Positions 16,816-24,559 of a stretch of 41,571 bases of DNA are shown piece by piece. The stretch comes from Alphaproteobacteria bacterium (GTDB lineage: Bacteria; Pseudomonadota; Alphaproteobacteria; Rhizobiales; Beijerinckiaceae). Each line of letters starts with the position of its first letter. Position 1 is the stretch's first letter. The position numbers and the translations under genes are program-made. The stretch spans positions 1 to 41,571 of the forward strand of contig VGDT01000026.1 in the NCBI GenBank assembly GCA_016869595.1, given 5' to 3'. The notes beneath the pieces are model-generated. The model did no database searches. It was given only the letters and a program-made list of their open reading frames with translations, and had not been told where the DNA came from.

Positions 16816-18522
16816 GTGTCGGTTCGCGGCGTTCATGATCTTCGAATCGAAGCGGGCTTCGCGACCGAGAAGGGCCGACGGCCGGACAATCAGGACTATG
16901 TCGCATATTGCTTCGGTCCGGGCGGCGCCGGCGCCTTACAGGGCGTCGTCGCCGCCGTTGCTGACGGCGTCGGCGGCCACAAGGGCGGGCGCGCGGCGGC
17001 TGAGACAGCCGTCCGCGCGTTTATCGACGGCTACTATGCGCAGCCGGAGACCTTGGGCGTCGCTCGGGCCGCCGCCCGTTCGCTCGAAGCGGCCAACAGC
17101 TGGATCGCGGCGCAGGCAAGAGTCGATCCTGCTTTGGAAGGAATGGCGACAACGTTCAGCGCGCTGATTCTGTCCCGTCGTAACGCCTTCATTCTCCATA
17201 TTGGCGATAGCCGCGCGTACCGGCTCGCTGGCGATAGCCTCGAAAGACTGACGAAAGACCATGTCTTGGGCCGCGGCGATTTCGCCCATGTGCTCCTTCG
17301 CGCGGTGGGTCTCGAGGATGCGCTTTTGTTCGATCAGGGGATGCATAGTCTCAATCTGCATGATCGATTTCTACTGTGTTCGGATGGCGTTCATGGCGTC
17401 ACGACGGACGCTAAGCTTCACGCGCTTCTTGCCGAAAGGCGCGCGCCCCAGGAAACATCGGAAAGGATCGTTCAGGCCGCGCTCGAGATGGGCAGCAACG
17501 ACAATGTCACGGCGCTCGTCGTCGACGTCATTGATGTGCCGCCAGCTGATGAGCACGCTTTGTCGCGCGCTTTTGCCGCCCTGCCAATCCGCGAGCTGCC
17601 AGCCGTCGGGACTCTTGTCGACGACTTTCAGATCGAAGCCGTTCTCTCCGAAGGGCGGTACAGCCGGCTGATGCAGGCGACGGACACACAGAACGGCAGA
17701 GCCGTCGTATTGAAATTTCCGCATCCGCGTGTCGCAGATGACGCAGCCTACCGACTGGCGTTCGTCAACGAGGCATGGGTTGCAGCGCGGGTGAGAAGTC
17801 CATTTGTGGGCGAAGTCATAGAACTGCTTCCGGGCCGGCAGACGCGGCTCTATTCCGTGATGCCATATTATGAAGGCGAGACGCTGGAGCATCGGCTGCG
17901 GCGCGAACCGCGCATCGATCTTGCCGAGGGCGTTTCAATCGCCACACGCTTGTCGCGCGCGCTCGTGACGTTGCATCGCTGTGGCGTCATCCACCGCGAC
18001 ATTAAACCGGAGAATGTGATTCTATCGAAGGATGGCGGACTGCGGCTCGTCGATCTCGGCGTCTGCCGTGCGCCGAACCTTGAAAATCTGCCGCAAGCGA
18101 ATGCGCCTGGCACGCCGAGCTATATGGCCCCCGAGCTTTTTGATGGCGGTATCGGCGACGAAGCGTCCGATCTTTATGCATTCGGAGTCACCATCTATCG
18201 AATGTTCAGCCGCTGCTATCCATACGGCGAAATCGAGCCATTCAGCAGACCGCGCTTCGGAAAGCCCGCGCCGCTTTCCCTCAAGCGGCCCGACCTCCCC
18301 GCATGGCTCGACGCGGCCATTCTCAAAGCGATCGCCGTTAAGCGCGACGAGCGCTATAACGACGTGTTGGAATTCGCCTTCGAGCTCGAAAACGGCTCGG
18401 CGCGGGCGCAGCCGCTAACGCTGCGCAAAAAGTCTCTTTACGAACGCAATCCCCTTATTTTTTGGCAGGTGCTCTGTTTGCTGCTCGCGCTCCTACTGAC
18501 AGTTTCCGTTTTTCATAGGTAG
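16816..18522 (+). CDS. PP2C-type phosphatase fused to a Ser/Thr protein kinase, C-terminal membrane anchor
   Basis: 568 residues, GTG start 11 bases after the transporter stop. Residues about 1-235 are a PP2C phosphatase (RRPDNQDYVAY, VADGVGGHKGG, HIGDSRAYRL, GSNDNVTALVVD). Residues about 265-540 are a Hanks-type kinase: Lys in VVLKFPHPR, catalytic loop HRDIKPENV, DLG in place of DFG (RLVDLGVCR), and APE in YMAPELFD. The C-terminus is one hydrophobic helix (FWQVLCLLLALLLTVSVF). Such fusions recur next to nitrate transport genes in proteobacteria. A role in setting uptake activity is inference; the target is unknown. Confidence 0.9.
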   Translation: MSVRGVHDLRIEAGFATEKGRRPDNQDYVAYCFGPGGAGALQGVVAAVADGVGGHKGGRAAAETAVRAFIDGYYAQPETLGVARAAARSLEAANSWIAAQARVDPALEGMATTFSALILSRRNAFILHIGDSRAYRLAGDSLERLTKDHVLGRGDFAHVLLRAVGLEDALLFDQGMHSLNLHDRFLLCSDGVHGVTTDAKLHALLAERRAPQETSERIVQAALEMGSNDNVTALVVDVIDVPPADEHALSRAFAALPIRELPAVGTLVDDFQIEAVLSEGRYSRLMQATDTQNGRAVVLKFPHPRVADDAAYRLAFVNEAWVAARVRSPFVGEVIELLPGRQTRLYSVMPYYEGETLEHRLRREPRIDLAEGVSIATRLSRALVTLHRCGVIHRDIKPENVILSKDGGLRLVDLGVCRAPNLENLPQANAPGTPSYMAPELFDGGIGDEASDLYAFGVTIYRMFSRCYPYGEIEPFSRPRFGKPAPLSLKRPDLPAWLDAAILKAIAVKRDERYNDVLEFAFELENGSARAQPLTLRKKSLYERNPLIFWQVLCLLLALLLTVSVFHR

Positions 18523-18549
18523 AGCGGCGAGAGCCAATAAGCCCTTCTA

Positions 18550-20199
18550 CTATTTCGCGCAGGAGCGCCGCCCTGAGCGCATTGCAGGCGGCGTGAACCC
18601 GCCGAAGTCGCGCTCGAGAAGCGTCGCAAATTCGATCGTGGTGCGATCGTCCAGGAATGGGCCGATGATCTGCGCGCCAATCGGCAGGCCGGAACCGTCA
18701 TGATCGATCGGCGCGACGGTCGCTGGCAGTCCCGCGATCGTCGCCGGCGCCGCCCAGATCGTGTGCGCGTCCAGATAGGAGTAGAGCTTGCCATCTATCT
18801 TGACGCGACGCGCCTCGAGCGGCGTCGAATGATCGTGCAAAAAAGCTGTCGTCGGGGCGGCGGGGCAAAGCACGACGTCAAAGTCGTGAAAGAACTCGCG
18901 CCACTTCTGTCGCAGCTGCGCGCGTTCAGCGTCAGCGTCGCGCCATTCGCGAAAACTCAAAACCGCGCCTCTAGCGCGCTCGGCGGCGATGCTGCGGTCG
19001 CGCGGGGAAAATGCGGCCGCGTCTCGATAAAGCTTTTTATAGTTGGCGAACGGAAGTCCAGCGCCCCAATAGGCCGAGAGCAGGCGCGCATGAAGACGCA
19101 TCGCTTGCGCGAGATCGGGCGCTAGGGCGCGTTTGTCAGAGACGCTGGCGCCGGTCTTCGCCAGCCTTTCGGCCAATCTCGCGAGCGCGTCGCTCACGAC
19201 GCGCGACGTCGGCCCGAGCGGATGGGCATTGACGATAAGGACTCGAAAGTCGTTCAGCCTGTCGTGACGCGGCGGCGGCAAAGCGAGCCTGTAACCGACT
19301 CCTGCGCTCATTTCGTCCGGCCCCGCGATGACGTCGAGAGCCAATGCAAGATCGGCGGCGCCGCGCGCCATCGGGCCGACAACCGCAAGATCGTGCTCAA
19401 CCGGCAAGGGCGCCGTTCCCGGGTGCGCATGGCCCCGACGCGGGACAAGACCCTCTGTCGGCTTATGGGCATAGATACCGCAATAATGCGCCGGCTCGCG
19501 CATGGACCCGCCCATGTCTGAGCCAAGCGAGAGCGCGCAAAAGCCCGCCGCCAACGCAGCCGCGGAACCGCCGGACGATCCGCCCGGCGTGCGGCAAGGA
19601 TCGAAGGGATTATTCGTTGTTCCGTAGACGCTGTTATAGCTCTGCCAATCGCTTAGCCATTGCGACACATTCGTCTTGCCGAGAATGACGGCCCCGGCCT
19701 TTTTCAATCGAGAAACGGCGAGAGCGTCTTCCTTCGGCGTGAAATGCTTAAAGCGCGGATCGCCCCAACAGGTCGGCAGGCCGGCGATGTTGAAGGACTC
19801 TTTCACGGTGACGGGGACGCCAAGCAGCGCGCCCGTTTCGCCCCGCGCCAGCGCCGCATCGGCGGCGCGGGCAGCCGCGCGGGCGCGTTCGAAGTCGCGC
19901 ACTGGCGCGGCGTTGATCCGTGAATCCAGCGCTTCTATCCGAGCGATAGCGTCGTCGGTAAGCTCCAACGCAGAAACGCGCCGCTTCCGCAGCGCTGCGA
20001 TGAGGTCGCCGGCCGAACGGTAGTCCCACTCCGATGCCGCAATCTCCTCCTCGACCGCAACCTTCTGCGCCGCCATCGCGGGCGATATGCAGCCCGCCGC
20101 CGCCGAGGCCGCGCAGGCGCCCGCTTCTAGGAGAAGATCGCGTCTTGTGAGGGCGGCCGCCGCGCTGTTTGACGATCCAAAATTATCTCGGCGATCCAT
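18550..20199 (-). CDS. Tat-exported amidase (amidase-signature family), last gene of the peptide operon
   Basis: 549 residues. The N-terminus has a twin-arginine signal (LTRRDLLLEAGACAASAAAG) with a likely cut after AMA, so the enzyme should act in the periplasm. The amidase Ser-cisSer-Lys triad is visible: Lys in GVPVTVKESF, cis-Ser in GGSSGGSAAALA, nucleophile Ser in SDMGGSMREPA. It hydrolyses an amide, substrate unknown. It starts nine bases after the SagB-type gene, so it is probably co-transcribed with the azole-peptide genes; it could modify or degrade a peptide or an unrelated amide. It converges with the phosphatase/kinase gene, with 27 bases between the two. Confidence 0.85.
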   Translation of the reverse strand: MDRRDNFGSSNSAAAALTRRDLLLEAGACAASAAAGCISPAMAAQKVAVEEEIAASEWDYRSAGDLIAALRKRRVSALELTDDAIARIEALDSRINAAPVRDFERARAAARAADAALARGETGALLGVPVTVKESFNIAGLPTCWGDPRFKHFTPKEDALAVSRLKKAGAVILGKTNVSQWLSDWQSYNSVYGTTNNPFDPCRTPGGSSGGSAAALAAGFCALSLGSDMGGSMREPAHYCGIYAHKPTEGLVPRRGHAHPGTAPLPVEHDLAVVGPMARGAADLALALDVIAGPDEMSAGVGYRLALPPPRHDRLNDFRVLIVNAHPLGPTSRVVSDALARLAERLAKTGASVSDKRALAPDLAQAMRLHARLLSAYWGAGLPFANYKKLYRDAAAFSPRDRSIAAERARGAVLSFREWRDADAERAQLRQKWREFFHDFDVVLCPAAPTTAFLHDHSTPLEARRVKIDGKLYSYLDAHTIWAAPATIAGLPATVAPIDHDGSGLPIGAQIIGPFLDDRTTIEFATLLERDFGGFTPPAMRSGRRSCAK

Positions 20200-20208
20200 C
20201 GCGTCACG

Positions 20209-21633
20209 TCACGGCGCGCCTTGCGCGGCGGCACGGCCAATCGCCATCTGACCCACCGCGCCTTCGACGTGAAATGGGAGCCCGGTCATCCGCGAGAAAA
20301 GGTCGATGTCGCCAACGCCGATGGCGCAGGCGCCGAGCTGCATCTCCGTCGCCATCAGATAGAGGGTCTGCATGAGGACACCGACATCCTTCAGGACCAA
20401 AGAATAAGCGAAGCCGCTGTATTTCCATGACACGCGCCCAAACCGCGCCGCTATCGTGATCATGATTTGCGGCGGCCTGGGCGCGCCCATTGCACACTGT
20501 CCGTCATCGATGATCGCCTCGAGCTGGCGCTGCGTGACTGCGATCGCCACGAGCGCATGGCGATCCGCATCATAATGATAGAAACCGCGCTCGAGGCCGT
20601 CGCATTTGTCGACTGCAAGATAAAGCTCCAACTCATAGCTTGCGCCGCCTGAAGGGTAAGGCCGCGCGGCGATCTCCATTTCCTCCCCTTCATCTTCGCT
20701 GAGCTTCTGGCGCGAAATGATGCGCGCGGCGCCGTCGAGAAATTCCGCCACTTCGGCGAGGGTAATTGGATGTGCGTCGTCGAAGACGCGCTCGGAACGC
20801 CGACTGCGTAGCAGCGCAGCAATTGCGGATTCGCTTGTATCGGCGATCTTGGCAAGTTCGATCGTCGGGCCTGGCCACGCTGGCCGCACCGCAGGCGGCT
20901 GCGGGAGATGCGCGTTAGCGTACAATCCGCCCGTTGGGTTCGCGTGGCGGCCGTTCGTGCTGCGAACATGAAAGAGGAGATCGTGGAATTCCCAAAGCGC
21001 AAGATCTTCGTCGCCTTCGCCGGCGCGCAAGCCTTTGGCCGGATCGGACGCGAAGGCGAACTTGCAATCGATGAGCAACGCTAGGAACTCTTCTCCTGGA
21101 AAATCTGGCTCATTGCGCAACTCGGCAAGCGATCGCGGCGTCGCGAGCCGCGCGATGGCGGAAGCCACGTTCGCGTCGCAAAGACGAAGGGTCGCGCCTG
21201 CGAGCGGCGATTCGAGGACTAAGTCCTCGCCGCGCCGCCGCAGATAGGCGAAGCGCGAAAGGACGAAGCGATTCGCGCCGAGCTTCTGAAGGCTCGGCCG
21301 GTAATCTCTGATCTGCGGTTCAACCACCACGATATCTTGACCGCCCGCGCCGCGGGAAAGGCGGTATTCGACAAGGCCGTGCAGGGCGAGCCGCTGGACA
21401 AGTCCACGCAGCTCCTTTTCCTCGGGCGCGTCATTCTCCCCGACGCCCGAAAGGGGCCAGCCCGTCGCGAGTTCGCTCGCGCGGCGGAGCGCGGCGGCGC
21501 TGAACTTGCCAAGGAGCAGCGTTTCACCATCGAACTGCGCCCGGAGAACGCCCCCCGCCTCTTCTTTTAGAGAAACGCGAGGACCCAATTTGGCGAGAAG
21601 CAATGCGGGCGCGGGGCGCGATTCGTCATTCAA
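20209..21633 (-). CDS. SagB/ThcOx-type dehydrogenase (azoline to azole oxidation)
   Basis: FMN-dependent nitroreductase-fold enzyme that oxidises thiazolines/oxazolines in a peptide to aromatic azoles. In the 474 residues, the N-terminal half is a SagB-type extension and the C-terminal half (from about 250) is the nitroreductase domain: RRSERVFDDAHPITLAEVAE, RPYPSGGASYELELYLAV, FYHYDADRHALVAI, KDVGVLMQTLYLMATEMQLG. It starts with TTG two bases after the YcaO-type gene; no in-frame ATG exists near it, so coupling to the upstream gene is likely. The pairing with a YcaO fusion and a Cys-rich precursor makes the role firm. Confidence 0.9.
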   Translation of the reverse strand: MNDESRPAPALLLAKLGPRVSLKEEAGGVLRAQFDGETLLLGKFSAAALRRASELATGWPLSGVGENDAPEEKELRGLVQRLALHGLVEYRLSRGAGGQDIVVVEPQIRDYRPSLQKLGANRFVLSRFAYLRRRGEDLVLESPLAGATLRLCDANVASAIARLATPRSLAELRNEPDFPGEEFLALLIDCKFAFASDPAKGLRAGEGDEDLALWEFHDLLFHVRSTNGRHANPTGGLYANAHLPQPPAVRPAWPGPTIELAKIADTSESAIAALLRSRRSERVFDDAHPITLAEVAEFLDGAARIISRQKLSEDEGEEMEIAARPYPSGGASYELELYLAVDKCDGLERGFYHYDADRHALVAIAVTQRQLEAIIDDGQCAMGAPRPPQIMITIAARFGRVSWKYSGFAYSLVLKDVGVLMQTLYLMATEMQLGACAIGVGDIDLFSRMTGLPFHVEGAVGQMAIGRAAAQGAP

Positions 21634-21635
21634 TT

Positions 21636-23888
21636 TTATGTCCGTGGGTGAAGAGGATTAAGGTCCCGCTCCCGAGTCGGGCGCCGACGCCAACCCATCG
21701 CGACGGGCGTGTCGAAGAGCCGGCCAGGTCCGAAGCGGCGATAAAAGTGCCTCAGACCCGGGACGATCACCCGCACGACAGGGACCTCGATGTCGGGCCG
21801 CGTTTGATCGAGCACTAGAACCTCGAACCCCTTCTTGGCCATATGGGCCACGCAAGCGCGCACCTGTTCGCGCCGATCGCGGGTCGCAAAATCCTTGAAC
21901 GGCGAACGGCCGAAACTCGCCTTGCCCTCCGGGCGCAAGTAAGCGTGCTTGCGCAACGGGAGCGGATCATTCCCGTAACCGTCGCCGTCCTCTTCCGGCC
22001 GGCCGCGCAGCCGCTCGATTGCTAAGAATTGGTTGAGTTCGGTCATCGCGCGCAGCGTCGCGATGCGCGGATCGAAATGCGCGCCCGCCGCGACCTCGAT
22101 GAACTCACGTCCCTCGTCCTTCCAATGCGCCACAGCGATGACGACTGGAATGCCGATGTCTGTCGTGACATTCAGCGCCCAGACGTCGCGGCCCATTGCC
22201 GCGAAGGCGGCGCGCAGGTCGCAAACATAGCTGTCGCCCAACTTGTCGAGGTCGATCTCAGGAGCGCGCAACCGGTTGTACCACCAGATCGCATAGGCGT
22301 CCCGCTCCACCAGTTCGAGAAAGCCCTGAAGAATCGCTTCTTCGATCGTATTGCCGGCCGCGCAGCCGTTTGAGTCCGCGCTCAGTTCATTCCCGCAATC
22401 CGAATTGTGGAAGAAGTAGAGAAGGCCGGTCGGCGCATATTTGAAACGATCGTCGCGAAGAGACCAGACGGGCGACCATTCCATCTCGAGGGACGGATCG
22501 AAACGGCGCGGGACGCCCTCGCCGGAGCAGCGCTCCTGCGCGCGTTCCTCATATTGCGCGTCGCTAAAGTGGATGATCTCTTCAGGATGGATCGCCTCGC
22601 CGGGGGAAAAATCGACGAAGCGACGCGTCACCCTGATCTCATCACCCTGAAAGATGCCGCAATAACGTTCGATCGCTTCCATCAAGGCGCTGGCTTCGCC
22701 CTGTTCCGCAATGCTGCCCTTGCCATAACTGTCGCCGCTCAGCCCCGCCTGCAGCGCGTCGACCGTCTCCGGATAGGGCGAGAAATTGTGGCGAGCGACG
22801 AAGCTCGCGTCGAGCGGCTGGTCGCTCTTGATCCGCTCGAGATGCGAAACGACGCCAGTCAGCGGACTTACGTGTTTGCGATAACGGCCGACAGTTTCGG
22901 CGGGCGTCATGGAGCGATAGCCGCCGCTCGTCACCACAATCCTGCCGCCGGCGCGCAGCCGGATGGGGATCGGCGCGCGTTCGGGATCGCGCAGCGGCGC
23001 GTGGCCGCAGACCGGGCACTGAGGGCGCGCCGGCACGTAATGGCGCATTACTTCGGAGCCCAGCATGTCGAGGCTGACGATATGCTGGCCAAGGTCCGTG
23101 CGAAACCCGCTGGCGATGGCCTTTCCGATCTCGACGGCGGCGAGCGAGACGCCAGCGCGGCCCACCGGCTCTGCCGCAAGCGGCGAAAGAGAGACGCATC
23201 GCGCCGCCTTGCGATCAAGAAAGGCTTTGACCTGCCGGTTCCATTTCATCCGGTCGGAGAGGCATCTCCAGCACGCGCTCTTGCCGGGACTAAAAATGGG
23301 ACCGACGAGTGGAAAAACTCCCGTCGGCTGGACCGGCAGCCACTCGGCCTTCTCTGCAAGCTGGCGTCGATTGAACTCCGAGAGCCGCTCGTCGAGATAA
23401 TCGCCAACCAGAGCGATCCTCAGATCCCCGGCGCCATCGACCACCCTGACGCCGAAGCCGCGGAGCGCGTCAGCGAGTTCCTCTTTACCAGCGACGCCCA
23501 GCGATTCGATCGTCACGTCGACTTTTTGCAAATTCTCAGCCGCGGCGGCGGGATTGAGGCCGAGACTTCCCCAATAGGCGGCCGTCACGTCCTGCGCTGC
23601 GGCGGAAGAAACGACGAAGCGCCGATCGATCAACCGCCTGAAAGCTTCCTCGATCTTGGCGACGGGAAATTCGGCGGAGAGCGCATGAAGGATAGACGCC
23701 TGATCCTCGCCAGCGGCGATGCGTTCGGCGAGCTCACAATACAGCGCGCCGCGCAGAAAGAATTTCCTGTTCTCGGAATAGAGACAGACGACGTCAGGCG
23801 GAAAGATATAGACGGCGTAATTCGGCGCAAAGCGAAGCGCCCCCCCGACACGTTCCTGCAATTGTCGCGTGGGCGCTTCCATCGCCAT
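21636..23888 (-). CDS. Fused azole-peptide cyclodehydratase (E1-like leader-binding domain plus YcaO)
   Basis: ATP-dependent cyclodehydratase that turns Cys (or Ser/Thr) into thiazoline/oxazoline. Residues 1 to about 310 form the E1-like/leader-recognition part, with a zinc tetrad at CWRC (206-209) and CPVC (291-294). Residues about 320-750 are YcaO: nucleotide-binding SYGKGSIAEQGEASALMEAI (387-406), SNGCAAGN (506-513) and ELVERDA (525-531). The C-terminus ends NPLHPRT, a shortened form of the PxPxP tail that matters for catalysis in characterised YcaO proteins. At 750 residues it matches SagC-SagD fusions. It lies 173 bases downstream of the precursor gene. Confidence 0.93.
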   Translation of the reverse strand: MAMEAPTRQLQERVGGALRFAPNYAVYIFPPDVVCLYSENRKFFLRGALYCELAERIAAGEDQASILHALSAEFPVAKIEEAFRRLIDRRFVVSSAAAQDVTAAYWGSLGLNPAAAAENLQKVDVTIESLGVAGKEELADALRGFGVRVVDGAGDLRIALVGDYLDERLSEFNRRQLAEKAEWLPVQPTGVFPLVGPIFSPGKSACWRCLSDRMKWNRQVKAFLDRKAARCVSLSPLAAEPVGRAGVSLAAVEIGKAIASGFRTDLGQHIVSLDMLGSEVMRHYVPARPQCPVCGHAPLRDPERAPIPIRLRAGGRIVVTSGGYRSMTPAETVGRYRKHVSPLTGVVSHLERIKSDQPLDASFVARHNFSPYPETVDALQAGLSGDSYGKGSIAEQGEASALMEAIERYCGIFQGDEIRVTRRFVDFSPGEAIHPEEIIHFSDAQYEERAQERCSGEGVPRRFDPSLEMEWSPVWSLRDDRFKYAPTGLLYFFHNSDCGNELSADSNGCAAGNTIEEAILQGFLELVERDAYAIWWYNRLRAPEIDLDKLGDSYVCDLRAAFAAMGRDVWALNVTTDIGIPVVIAVAHWKDEGREFIEVAAGAHFDPRIATLRAMTELNQFLAIERLRGRPEEDGDGYGNDPLPLRKHAYLRPEGKASFGRSPFKDFATRDRREQVRACVAHMAKKGFEVLVLDQTRPDIEVPVVRVIVPGLRHFYRRFGPGRLFDTPVAMGWRRRPTRERDLNPLHPRT

Positions 23889-23993
23889 CTATCGACCGCC
23901 AGCCTCACACTAGGTTTATTCGCCGGCGACGCGGCGGAAAGGCTTCTAGCCGAAGCAGCAATCCCAGCTTCGGAAGGACGTCAACAAGCCGCC

Positions 23994-24021
23994 GCCGCGG
24001 GCTTTAATCGATCCCCGCGGC
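23994..24021 (-). promoter_or_regulatory. Hairpin between precursor and cyclodehydratase genes
   Basis: GCCGCGGG and CCCGCGGC form a perfect 8-bp stem with a 12-base loop, 40 bases after the precursor stop. No T run follows on the minus strand, so it looks like an RNA-stabilising element or a leaky stop that keeps precursor mRNA in excess over enzyme mRNA, rather than a full terminator. Confidence 0.45.
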
Positions 24022-24061
24022 ATAAGCCTGTCTCACTGCAAAAGTGCTAGAACTGAAGGCC

Positions 24062-24436
24062 TCAGGCGCCGCAGCCCCTGCAACCTCTGCAGCCGCGGCA
24101 ACCGCGGCAACCGCGACAACCCCTGCAGCCGCATCCCCGACAGCCTCGACAACCCCATCCCCATCCCCATCCCCACCAGGCGACGGTTTCAGGTTTGGCT
24201 GTCTCCACATCCTCACGGTCGAACAGACGGAAGGAGCTGAGGCCGACGTCGAAAACTTCCTGTTCATGGATATCGACGTCCATGAAGCGCATATTGCTGG
24301 TCGCCGGTTCGGTCGCGGCTTCTGCCGGGGTGCTCTCGATGTAGGCGCCGCCTGCGAGCGAGAGAGACACGCCGATGACGCCAAGCGCCTTCTTGCCTCG
24401 ATGTGGGTCTTGAGAGTGGTCCGATGAACGCGCCAT
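24062..24436 (-). CDS. Linear azol(in)e-containing peptide precursor with Trp-Gly and Cys-Arg-Gly repeat core
   Basis: 124 residues; ATG at 24436 follows GGGAGGG at 7-base spacing. Three parts are visible. Residues 1-45 are basic, then hydrophobic (KKALGVIGVSLSLAGGAYI), ending PAEAATEP, like a signal peptide. Residues 46-86 are an acidic leader-like segment (DVDIHEQEVFDVGLSSFRLF). Residues 87-124 are the core: Trp-Trp, four Trp-Gly steps, then CRG-CRG-CG, six more CRG units, and CGA. The core has ten Cys, eight Arg and four or more Trp, and no Ser or Thr. It fits substrates of the YcaO and SagB enzymes downstream. I recall Gly/Cys-rich relatives with a similar DVSL...FD leader in rhizobia but cannot verify this. 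Confidence 0.9.
   Translation of the reverse strand: MARSSDHSQDPHRGKKALGVIGVSLSLAGGAYIESTPAEAATEPATSNMRFMDVDIHEQEVFDVGLSSFRLFDREDVETAKPETVAWWGWGWGWGCRGCRGCGCRGCRGCRGCRGCRGCRGCGA
24065..24178 (-). repeat. Repeat-coded core peptide region
   Basis: The plus strand shows the tandem hexamer ccccat (24153-24170, three full copies plus a partial) coding for Trp-Gly, then a 9-bp-periodic stretch for Cys-Arg-Gly down to 24065. The Arg codons are varied (CGA, CGG, AGG, CGC, AGA) and so are the Gly codons, so the periodicity is kept at protein rather than DNA level. Confidence 0.88.
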
Positions 24437-24482
24437 TATCTACCCTCCCAAAAAAATCAAAATCCGCAGTCCCAGCGGGGTT

Positions 24483-24510
24483 AGTGTAGCACTCGACTCT
24501 ACGTCGTCAA
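24483..24510 (-). promoter_or_regulatory. Sigma-70-type promoter of the azole-peptide operon
   Basis: On the minus strand TTGACG (24510-24505) and TACACT (24488-24483) are 16 bases apart. The predicted leader to the ATG at 24436 is about 40 bases. It lies in the 123-base gap after the carbamoyltransferase gene, so the precursor probably has its own promoter. Confidence 0.55.
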
Positions 24511-24559
24511 TGATGGGCCCCGGCTTGCCGCGCTCGCGGCTGCCTGACGGCGCCCTGCT

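Noticed and set aside
22407-24050. 547-residue plus-strand open frame over the YcaO gene
   Set aside because: Antisense shadow; the minus strand has full YcaO motifs and the plus-strand product shows none.
24065-24178. Possible CRISPR array or simple satellite because of the periodic sequence
   Set aside because: Unit is 9 bp with no spacers, lies in frame inside a gene with a good start, and codes for a Cys-rich core.
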